Part shown: positions 1 to 6,419 of the stretch, piece after piece | Layout: each line of letters begins with the position of its first letter | Numbering within the stretch: the first letter of the stretch is position 1 | Source: Solirhodobacter olei | GTDB lineage: Bacteria; Pseudomonadota; Alphaproteobacteria; Rhodobacterales; Rhodobacteraceae | Length of the DNA stretch: 64,000 nt | Assembly (NCBI RefSeq): GCF_004010155.1 | Contig: NZ_RRYH01000015.1 | Span: 145,595-209,594, forward strand | Reading direction: 5' to 3' | Made by a program: the position numbers and the translations under genes | Notes under the pieces: generated by a model | Told to the model about the DNA's origin: nothing | The model's database searches: none | Seen by the model: only the letters and a program-made list of their open reading frames with translations

Positions 1-292
1 GGACGCCGGAATGGACCGCCGCGCTCTGCCCGCCCGCCTTCGGGTGCTGAAGCAGGCGCAGCTCGGGCACGTCGGCCATCAGCGCGCGGAGACGCTCGGC
101 TGTGTCGTCGGTGGAGCCGTCGTCGACAGCGATGATCTCGAAGCTCGCAAGGCTCGCGCAGGCGGCGCGGATGCCCGTGACGAGCGGGGCCACGGCCCCC
201 GCCTCGTTATGCATCGGAATGACGATCGCGACGGTTTTCACCTGGGCCTCGGGGATTCTATGGGCCGGCGGACGGCGGGCATCTGAACTCAT
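1..292 (-). CDS. GT2 family glycosyltransferase, N-terminal part (runs off window)
   Basis: Reading the minus strand from an ATG at 292 gives about 97 residues that continue past the left edge. After a short Pro/Arg-rich leader the protein shows IPMHNEAGAV and then VDDGSTDDTAERL. These are the nucleotide-sugar and metal-binding motifs of GT-A fold family 2 transferases of the dolichyl-phosphate mannose synthase/undecaprenyl-phosphate type. Such enzymes move a sugar from UDP- or GDP-sugar to a polyprenyl phosphate or a growing glycan at the inner membrane. A GGAGG lies about 11 nt before the ATG. The acceptor cannot be told because the rest of the gene is missing. The family call rests on the two motifs seen. 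Confidence 0.85.
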   Translation of the reverse strand, partial: MSSDARRPPAHRIPEAQVKTVAIVIPMHNEAGAVAPLVTGIRAACASLASFEIIAVDDGSTDDTAERLRALMADVPELRLLQHPKAGGQSAAVHSGV

Positions 293-388
293 CGGTCTAG
301 GCGCGCCTCCCGGCCCTGTCAACCGAGGCCGTTCTGCATCCAGGCCAAACGAAAGCGCGCCCGAAGCCGGGCCTCGGGCGCGCGAATT

Positions 389-412
389 ATGGTGGGTGAT
401 AACGGATTTAAA
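389..412. repeat. attL: copy of tRNA-Val 3' end
   Basis: Twenty-one bases match exactly the 3' end of the tRNA-Val gene at 14093-14113 (T arm, acceptor strand and CCA); the match continues after one mismatch to 24. Immediately to the right, ATCACCCATCACC (412-424) forms an imperfect inverted repeat with the start of this copy. No complete tRNA can be folded here, so this is a junction repeat, not a second tRNA gene. Confidence 0.9.
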
Positions 413-450
413 TCACCCATCACCATTCGCTCGCCCTGTTTTTCCTATTT

Positions 451-515
451 TTACCCAATATTCAATAATTTTTGCGTTGATTTTGGGTAACATCTCGAGC
501 ATTTATGGGTAACAT
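451..515. promoter_or_regulatory. Arm-type integrase-binding sites, left end
   Basis: TGGGTAACAT occurs at 484-493 and again at 506-515, exactly 22 bp apart, with a partial inverted copy (TTACCCA) at 451-457. The same pair with the same spacing and orientation is present at the right end of the island. This fits arm-type binding sites for the integrase encoded next door; function is inferred from position and repetition. The pair also lies directly upstream of the integrase start and may autoregulate it. Confidence 0.6.
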
Positions 516-535
516 TTTGGGACTTTGAGGCCGTC

Positions 536-2197
536 ATGAACTCCGACAAACACCAGAAGGCGAAGTACCTTAAGAGGGAGGAAGACGGCTATTGGCGCTA
601 CATTCGCAGAGTGCCCATTGACCTTCAACAAGCCATCGGCGCGAAGCGCTGGCGACGGTCACTGAGCCAGAACAGAACCGAGGCCGAGCGGCGCGCACAG
701 TCGCTACGGGTCGAGCACGACGCCCTAATTGCCCGCCTCCGCGACCCGGAGACGGCGACCGAGACGAAGGTGGAACTAGCCCGCAGACGGACACAAGCTC
801 GGATGGCTGATTTGGAGGCACAGGGCGCACCAAGTGACGGGCACGAATATGTGGAGTCGGTCACCCCCATCATTGCCGAGTTGGAAGCCAAGGGCGAGCC
901 GGTCGAGCCGTCGGACCTTGGGCACACAACGGAGTCCTTACTCGGGGAAATGTGGCGGCGCGTCCCGGAGGTTCTGCTGAGCGCCGAGGACGAACCAGAC
1001 CGCGCAAAACGCTACCATCAACTCGTTGGCTTTCAGGTGATGGCGTTCGGCGATCAGTCGCGCGGAAGCGTCGACGGGCGCCCCGACATCCCCGCCCCCG
1101 ATGGTAAGGTTGCCCGAATGCAGTATGACGCACACCGCGCGATGCTGGAATCGGCTCTGGAAGAGATAGCCCCGTTACCGGACGATACGCCACCCGAGCG
1201 GCGCCTTAGCGGCCTCCTGAAGCAGTACATTAAGGCGCAGGCCCTGCGCCCGAACTCCCAGCGATCCTACGAGGGCAAGATCAAGCGCTTCCTGCGGTTC
1301 GCTTCGCCAGACGCGAACAACCCGGCGCTAGGCGACCATAGCTTACCCAGTTACACGCCGGAGCTTTTTCGCGAGTATCGCGACTACCTGCGGGATGGCG
1401 ACGAGGAAGAGTCCTTTAAGCCCATGAACGCGACCAGTGTTCGGCAGTACTTCGCACCCATGAAAGCGCTATGGACTTGGGCCGCCGACGAATACCAAAG
1501 CGATCCCACCCTCAAGGAACTCTCTTTCCCGCGCATCCGCATGCCGAAGGACGGCGAGACCGTTGAGGAGAAGCGCTGGCAGTCCTTCGATGACAACGAG
1601 ATCAAACAAGTGTGGAAGCTTCTAAACGAGGCGTGGGGGCCGGACGGTGACAGCCGGCTATCACCGACGCGCCGCAAAGCCTTTCTGATGGCCTTCCGCG
1701 TGATCCTGTGGACAGGAATGCGTCCCGTTGAGGTGTTCCGCCTGACGGCGGACAACGTCAAATCGGACGCCGCCCACGGCGACATCCTGCACATCACCCA
1801 CACGAAAACCAAGATGCCCCGGAAAGTACCCATCGCAAAAGGCATTAGCGACCTGCCAAACTTTCTGGCGTCTGGCGGCTTTGCTGGCGAACTGGCAAAC
1901 GCGAACGCCAAGGGCGGCGCTAGCAAACCCGGCTCACTGGCGGGTACGATGCGTGATCAGTTTCGCACCATCATCCGGGACGGCGGACTGACCAACCGGA
2001 AGCATGTTCTATACAGCGCCAAGGACACGTTGGTGGAGCGACTACAGCGCCAGAATGCTGGGGATGACGTCATCCGGAGCATCATCGGGCACGTGACCGG
2101 ACAGAAGTCGCTCCGAAACTATAAGACGTTGTTGGGTGACACCGCAGACGGCATGATGCAGATGCGGAAGGCGCTGAACCAGATTGAGTATTGGTGA
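536..2197 (+). CDS. Tyrosine recombinase (island integrase)
   Basis: The 553-residue protein starts at an ATG preceded by GAGG. An N-terminal region (about 10-45, YLKREEDGYWRYIRRVP) resembles the DUF6538 arm-binding type domain, a SAM-like core-binding domain lies near 220-330, and the catalytic domain spans about 350-550. Visible catalytic features are R396 in TGMRPVE, RSIIGH with H519, and the nucleophile Y529 in LRNYKT. Box II, normally HxxR, reads YSAK (493-496), so both canonical residues are replaced (H to Y, R to K). It should cut and rejoin DNA at the tRNA-Val attachment site to integrate and excise the island. It is convergent with the Ntn hydrolase gene. The family assignment is firm; activity is less certain because of the box II change. 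Confidence 0.9.
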   Translation: MNSDKHQKAKYLKREEDGYWRYIRRVPIDLQQAIGAKRWRRSLSQNRTEAERRAQSLRVEHDALIARLRDPETATETKVELARRRTQARMADLEAQGAPSDGHEYVESVTPIIAELEAKGEPVEPSDLGHTTESLLGEMWRRVPEVLLSAEDEPDRAKRYHQLVGFQVMAFGDQSRGSVDGRPDIPAPDGKVARMQYDAHRAMLESALEEIAPLPDDTPPERRLSGLLKQYIKAQALRPNSQRSYEGKIKRFLRFASPDANNPALGDHSLPSYTPELFREYRDYLRDGDEEESFKPMNATSVRQYFAPMKALWTWAADEYQSDPTLKELSFPRIRMPKDGETVEEKRWQSFDDNEIKQVWKLLNEAWGPDGDSRLSPTRRKAFLMAFRVILWTGMRPVEVFRLTADNVKSDAAHGDILHITHTKTKMPRKVPIAKGISDLPNFLASGGFAGELANANAKGGASKPGSLAGTMRDQFRTIIRDGGLTNRKHVLYSAKDTLVERLQRQNAGDDVIRSIIGHVTGQKSLRNYKTLLGDTADGMMQMRKALNQIEYW

Positions 2198-2246
2198 AGG
2201 CAGCAACAGCCCTAATGCGGGCGAAGTAGACCCAACCGGAAGACAG

Positions 2247-3095
2247 CTAGGCAATACCAGTGGAGGCCACAAGGTATTGACCGATTTGTCCGACTTCGGT
2301 GTCCAAGTCCAATCCATTGAACAGTCGACGCGCTTGAGGCTGACCGGGCGTGATCGGCTCTGCCACCCAGAACAGATCGAAACCGTTTTGACCCGCTGCA
2401 CCAATAGACGTAGCACCGCCTACCGTTGGATCTGGTCCCTCGGCGACCATCTTGTCGATTGCGCGACGGGGTAGGCCCGAGGTGATGTGCGGCTCAGTTC
2501 GGCGGTATGCTTTAAGCGCTTCATCGAATGCCTCTTTGGCTGTGCCCAATACAAGCCACGGGTCGCCGTCTTTAGGAGGCGCATCGGGGTAAGTCAGCTC
2601 CACCCTAAACGCTGCTTCCATTCGGCCGTCAATGTGCGCGACCTTGTATTTCATCTCGTGCGGACACCAGCCAAAGAATGCCGCCGAGAAAATCCCGTCA
2701 TCTGAATTCTTTCCTTTGCCCTCTGAAAACTGGCGCCGCTCCTTCATGAAGCGCTCGGCCAAACGATGGACAAACCCTGCAATCTGTTCGAATGTTGGCG
2801 GGTTTGAGAGATCACCCGGACGCGCCAGCTTCTGAAGAAGAGTTGAAGCCGTTACGGCCGTCATCGTAGCTGGCAACGCCGATCCCGCGTAGGCAAAACC
2901 ATATTGCGTCCAATAATGTGGTATACGAAGATGGTCCTCTTGATCCATCGCTGATGCAACAACTGGAATTGCATATATCTTTGTGGCTATCTCCGTGGTC
3001 GGCTTATCCTCCGATCCGGCGACCAGCCGTGTGTCCGCTGCACACCACTGCCGACCATTTTCCTGCCAAATCACTGCTATTGTCACGACAAGCAT
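2247..3095 (-). CDS. Proteasome/HslV-like Ntn hydrolase, unknown role
   Basis: From the ATG at 3095 the product has 282 residues; a TTG at 3176 would add 27 that match nothing. The N-terminus reads MLVVTIAVIW, followed by AADTR and TKIYAIP. Relative to T5, D21 lies 16 residues and K39 34 residues downstream, close to the T1/D17/K33 layout of proteasome beta subunits and HslV. YAGSALPATMTAV (about 65-80) and the later AAFFGWCP and HIDGRMEAAF segments also follow the strand order of that fold. I infer an N-terminal nucleophile hydrolase that would remove a four-residue prosegment to expose Thr. At 282 residues it is longer than HslV (about 175). No HslU-like unfoldase is nearby, so its partner and substrate are unknown. 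Confidence 0.6.
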   Translation of the reverse strand: MLVVTIAVIWQENGRQWCAADTRLVAGSEDKPTTEIATKIYAIPVVASAMDQEDHLRIPHYWTQYGFAYAGSALPATMTAVTASTLLQKLARPGDLSNPPTFEQIAGFVHRLAERFMKERRQFSEGKGKNSDDGIFSAAFFGWCPHEMKYKVAHIDGRMEAAFRVELTYPDAPPKDGDPWLVLGTAKEAFDEALKAYRRTEPHITSGLPRRAIDKMVAEGPDPTVGGATSIGAAGQNGFDLFWVAEPITPGQPQARRLFNGLDLDTEVGQIGQYLVASTGIA

Positions 3096-3305
3096 CCTTG
3101 AGAAGGGGCCGAGAAAAATTAACTTGCCGCGAGCCCAAAGATCAATCCTCAGCGCTTTATCTCGCGCAAACGTCAATGAAGCTCAAGTAATCTAGCTTCA
3201 AAGCGGCCCACAACGTCTATGCGTCAACAGCTTCACCGGTAAAATCTCTGACAATCGGAAGTTCCTCCTGACCGCGTTTCCGAAGTGCTTGCATTTTATC
3301 AAATG

Positions 3306-3321
3306 TTATGTTATTACATAA
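3306..3321. promoter_or_regulatory. Palindrome upstream of HTH gene
   Basis: TTATGT-TATT-ACATAA is a perfect 6-bp inverted repeat around a 4-bp centre, in the 277-bp AT-rich gap between the divergent Ntn hydrolase gene and the small HTH gene. It could be an operator for the HTH protein. Nothing else is recognised in 3096-3372. Confidence 0.3.
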
Positions 3322-3372
3322 ATACTCCGGAAGCACACACGCCGGTCGACTTCTCCCACCCGTGAGGCAGCC

Positions 3373-3606
3373 TTGCACCAGTACACTATCACTATAGTCG
3401 ATCTATGTGCCGCAGCCGGGATCACCTACCGGACTGCCGCCAAGTGGCTGAAAGGCTTGCCCCGCATCCGGCGCCGCGATGGTTTCCACTACAATCTCGC
3501 TGACGTCTTGCTTGTTATCCGCTCTCGGCGCCGGGGTATCTCCGCGATGGCGCCGGAGGTGGTTGAGTTGGCTCGGGCCGCCGAGCTTCGGGGCTGCCCG
3601 AGCTGA
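3373..3606 (+). CDS. Small HTH DNA-binding protein (excisionase/regulator-like)
   Basis: A TTG start preceded by GAGG (3364-3367) gives 77 residues. Residues 8-28 (IVDLCAAAGITYRTAAKWLKG) have the pattern of a helix-turn-helix as in MerR/excisionase-type winged-helix proteins, followed by a basic stretch (LPRIRRRDG) and a YNLADVLLVI helix typical of such small proteins. In an integrative element it may be the recombination directionality factor or a repressor. It is the first gene of a rightward run that continues into three unknown genes. The DNA-binding fold is reasonably clear from the pattern; the exact role is inference. Confidence 0.55.
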   Translation: MHQYTITIVDLCAAAGITYRTAAKWLKGLPRIRRRDGFHYNLADVLLVIRSRRRGISAMAPEVVELARAAELRGCPS

Positions 3607-3646
3607 CTCCCACTATCTTCCCTTAACTGACAAAGGAATTTTCAGA

Positions 3647-4108
3647 ATGTCTGACGCAGACGATCTTCGTCACCTTGTTTCGCTTTTGCCCCCGGAAGAC
3701 AATGCCCGCCTTTTGGAGGTGACCAACCAGTTGTCACAGGCCTCTGCGGCACTGGGCGTAGACGTGGATACGGACAGCCTCCTTTCGGTCGAGGCGGTTC
3801 GCCTCGCCGTGCTCGCGGGCCTCGAGTTCCGAGTGGACGAGGCGTTGGCACAGCTCAAAAACGTCCCCGCCGTAGCCGAGCGCCTGAAGGCCCGCAGCGA
3901 TGATGCTAAGGCCCGTCGTGAGATTTCGGAATACGCCCAGTCGCTCCCGAGGGATAAACGGATTTCCTACGCCCGGAGCCTCGGTGGTATCGCTGCGGGG
4001 AAGCCGGGCAATGCCGACAGCGGCAATGTCCCTGATCTCTCCACCATCAACAGCATCAAGGATCGCGCAACCCGACTGGCACTAGCGCGCCGCGCGGGCT
4101 TGGCGTGA
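3647..4108 (+). CDS. Hypothetical protein, island gene cluster 1
   Basis: The ATG at 3647 follows AAAGGAA at good spacing, which decides this start over an upstream in-frame one at 3479 that would overlap the HTH gene. The 153-residue product is acidic at the front (MSDADDLRHLV) and largely helical, with heptad-like stretches between 40 and 110 and a basic C-terminus. No known domain is recognised. It sits 40 bp after the HTH gene and 4 bp before the next gene, so it is probably co-transcribed with them. Confidence 0.6.
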   Translation: MSDADDLRHLVSLLPPEDNARLLEVTNQLSQASAALGVDVDTDSLLSVEAVRLAVLAGLEFRVDEALAQLKNVPAVAERLKARSDDAKARREISEYAQSLPRDKRISYARSLGGIAAGKPGNADSGNVPDLSTINSIKDRATRLALARRAGLA

Positions 4109-4112
4109 CGAC

Positions 4113-4394
4113 GTGAATAGCGAGACGCTTCTCTCCCTTTGGGATGAGGTTCTAGCCTTCGCAAGAGAGCATGCCACCCGCCTGCAGGCTGATCCGGCGG
4201 TCTCCTCACCTCAGAAGAAGCGAAGTTTGGCTATCTTCTCCGACGCGGCACAGAAACTGTACGCAACCCGAGATGCTATTCGAGCCGCAGACCGTCACCT
4301 TGCGTTCGTCCACCCGCGTCAGCGGGAGACGATTGTGGACGAGGCCCGTATGGTTCGCGATTTGCTTCGCTGGGAGGCCGAAGAGGATGGCTAA
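4113..4394 (+). CDS. Hypothetical helical protein, island gene cluster 1
   Basis: A GTG start 4 bp after the stop of the preceding gene gives 93 residues, rich in Ala, Arg and Glu and predicted helical throughout. No motif is recognised. Its last 8 bp overlap the start of the next gene, an arrangement that suggests translational coupling. The overlap and tight spacing are the main reasons to believe it is real. Confidence 0.55.
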   Translation: MNSETLLSLWDEVLAFAREHATRLQADPAVSSPQKKRSLAIFSDAAQKLYATRDAIRAADRHLAFVHPRQRETIVDEARMVRDLLRWEAEEDG

Positions 4395-4902
4395 GGATCG
4401 CCGGGCGCGCCGAACACGTCGAGTAACAATCGGCGGGTCTGGCGGCAGCAGTCTCGTATCACACGGCGCGCCGCCATCGAACTGGGATGGGTTGGAACAT
4501 TTTGTCTACGCCGCAGAGGCAAACTTTGTGGCCGCGAAGGCCTCGGCCCAAGCAGGTGCGAATGTTGACTGCAACAGCTACCTTCAGCGGTCACTCGATG
4601 CTCTGGATGCTGCCGCGCAGTTCGTCAACGACCGTGCCCGCGAGGAAGCAGATGCTTCCCGTGGTGAGATGCGCCCGGATGTTCCGTGCCACACCGCGTC
4701 ACTCGACATTAATGTCGCCGCCGCGTGGATTGCCGGACTGGGCGTCTGGCTTGGCATGGTGACCGCCGAGGAGGCCCGGCAGCGGCGTCACCGCGCCCTT
4801 GCAAGGCAGAACGTCATCGACGGGATCAACGCCAAGGCCGACGACGCGCTAATGGCAGAGCTGCGCGGTGATGATGCCGCAGGCAGGGCGGCAAGTATTT
4901 GA
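4387..4902 (+). CDS. Hypothetical protein, island gene cluster 1
   Basis: The ATG at 4387 has GAAGAGG directly before it and overlaps the previous gene by 8 bp. The 171-residue product begins with a very basic segment (KDRRARRTRR), then a Gly/Ser linker and a long helical region with an Ala-rich hydrophobic part near residues 115-125 (DINVAAAWIAGLGVWLGM) that could be buried or membrane-associated. No family is recognised. It is the last gene of the 3373-4902 run. Confidence 0.55.
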   Translation: MAKDRRARRTRRVTIGGSGGSSLVSHGAPPSNWDGLEHFVYAAEANFVAAKASAQAGANVDCNSYLQRSLDALDAAAQFVNDRAREEADASRGEMRPDVPCHTASLDINVAAAWIAGLGVWLGMVTAEEARQRRHRALARQNVIDGINAKADDALMAELRGDDAAGRAASI

Positions 4903-5464
4903 CCCACGCTTCCATGGCTCCTTGCCCCGATGCGGAATCGGCGAGACACGGTCATACGTCGTGGTCACTCGAGTGGCGTCCACGCACTGACGCTTAGGGC
5001 GGGCGGTTACCTCGGCAATGTCCCCAAGAGAACGCCTCTTCGCAGCAACCGCTGCTCCGACTCCTCCACACAGCCATTAGTCAATCTTATAATTGACCCA
5101 TCGCGCAGGCGTCAAATATGCGCTTGAAGCGGATTCCCCGTCCTCGATGGCAGAAAGATGTTAGAGAAACGCGATAAGGGATGCCGGTCTCTGCCATATC
5201 ATCGGCCCTCGCCATTAGCCCCACAAATGTGACAAAAATCTAACCCTGATTTCCAATTTTCACGAATGCGTGATTTTGTAGCGCACTGATAATAATAGCT
5301 ATTTTTTAATCTTAAAATCAAATTTCAGCTTCAAGCTGACTCCTTTTCCCGAGTTTTAGCACATTGGCCAATCCGGGGACATGGACCCGTATTGAAATTT
5401 TCGCGGCATTCCGTATCTTCGCCGTGTGGTGAATGAATGCCACGCTAAAACAGAAGGAAACAAA
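4903..5464. other. Noncoding 0.56-kb region between island gene clusters
   Basis: No convincing gene is seen. The right half (5220-5400) is AT-rich with short A/T runs and probably holds the promoter for the gene at 5465. A small inverted repeat (TCAAT-CTTATA-ATTGA) lies around 5080-5100. Confidence 0.4.
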
Positions 5465-5851
5465 ATGTTGGACTGCGTATGCAATGAATTGGACTCATCT
5501 CCATGGGTGACCGCTTTTTTGGTTGGGTTTTTCGATAGCCATAAGCCCTCCTACACTGAGAGTGTCGGCCGAGTTCTCAAAATTCGTATGGCAACCGGGG
5601 TTTGCCCGCCCGCAGAGTTGATTGGCGCTGAAACGGATATCACCTTGAACGAGGACGATACATTGATATTGCCGCTTGCTCTGAATGGAATGCCCCCGAG
5701 TGATGCAATTGAAGCAATCTTGAACATTACTCCCGACGATGTTTGCGCGGACTTTCTCATTGGAATTCGGGCGGGAGAAGCTCCGGATGGGACATGGCTG
5801 CCACGCTTCCTCGGCCCGTACAGCGCCAACCCGATGTGGGGAAAGAACTGA
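5465..5851 (+). CDS. Hypothetical protein, island gene cluster 2
   Basis: AGAAGGAAA lies just before the ATG at 5465, which is preferred over an upstream GTG at 5426. The product has 128 residues, is acidic, and carries several Cys near the start (MLDCVCNELD). No domain is recognised; the sequence looks like a small globular protein. Its stop overlaps the start of the next gene as TGATG, so the two are translationally coupled. Confidence 0.6.
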   Translation: MLDCVCNELDSSPWVTAFLVGFFDSHKPSYTESVGRVLKIRMATGVCPPAELIGAETDITLNEDDTLILPLALNGMPPSDAIEAILNITPDDVCADFLIGIRAGEAPDGTWLPRFLGPYSANPMWGKN

Positions 5852-6054
5852 TGTGCGACCTTCATTCAGAGCTGATCCAGCAGACCGCCCTGCTCGCCAG
5901 CGACGCCGAACGGATACCGAGCCCGAAGGTTCGAACACGCATGCGCGCTAGATGGCGAGAGATCGGGCGGACCTTGAGTGCAATGGACCCACATGAACGT
6001 CGGATGGGGCCGCTCTGCATTCACCCTGACGGTCGGCCGGGATGTGCGCCATGA
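5851..6054 (+). CDS. Small hypothetical protein, island gene cluster 2
   Basis: Sixty-seven residues from an ATG overlapping the upstream stop (TGATG). The first 50 residues look helical and basic (RTRMRARWREIGRTL); the C-terminus is PLCIHPDGRPGCAP with two Cys. No known family. It ends in an ATGA overlap with the next gene, a chain of coupling that supports it as a real gene. Confidence 0.5.
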   Translation: MCDLHSELIQQTALLASDAERIPSPKVRTRMRARWREIGRTLSAMDPHERRMGPLCIHPDGRPGCAP

Positions 6055-6257
6055 GCGTGCCCTTCCATTTGCATCGCTCCGCCGAACTGGAAAGCGTTCG
6101 CGACTTGCTACACGACGCGCTCGAACTGGCGGAGGATGTCGGCACACCGGTTGAAACCCGGATCGCAATTGATCGCGCCCTGAAGGCGGTCTGCAAAGAT
6201 ATGACGCCCATCAGGATCGGCAGGCGCGGGCCCGGCTTCGTACGGGACGCCGGCTAA
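6051..6257 (+). CDS. Small hypothetical protein, island gene cluster 2
   Basis: Sixty-eight residues from the ATG at 6051 in an ATGA overlap with the preceding stop; an in-frame ATG at 6042 is an alternative. It is mostly helical (SAELESVRDLLHDALELAED) with a basic tail. No family is recognised. It is followed by 160 bp and then the primase/helicase-like gene. Confidence 0.5.
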   Translation: MSVPFHLHRSAELESVRDLLHDALELAEDVGTPVETRIAIDRALKAVCKDMTPIRIGRRGPGFVRDAG

Positions 6258-6419
6258 CCACTGAAGGCGGGCGTCAGCCCGCCTCCCGTAAGTACGAGTG
6301 TTTGACGGCGGTACTGCCGCACCCCTCGCAGACAAGCGAACACGAAGAGCACCCGAACGCCCGTGCGGCAATCGGCCGTGACCCTTTGTCCAAAATGGCT
6401 ACGAAGCATAGGAGAAGAT

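Noticed and set aside
389..424. Possible second tRNA gene at the left island border
   Set aside because: Only the T-arm and acceptor end are present; D and anticodon arms are absent. It is the attL repeat.
4930..5127. A 65-residue frame between the island gene clusters
   Set aside because: No ribosome site, no family and composition like the noncoding surroundings.
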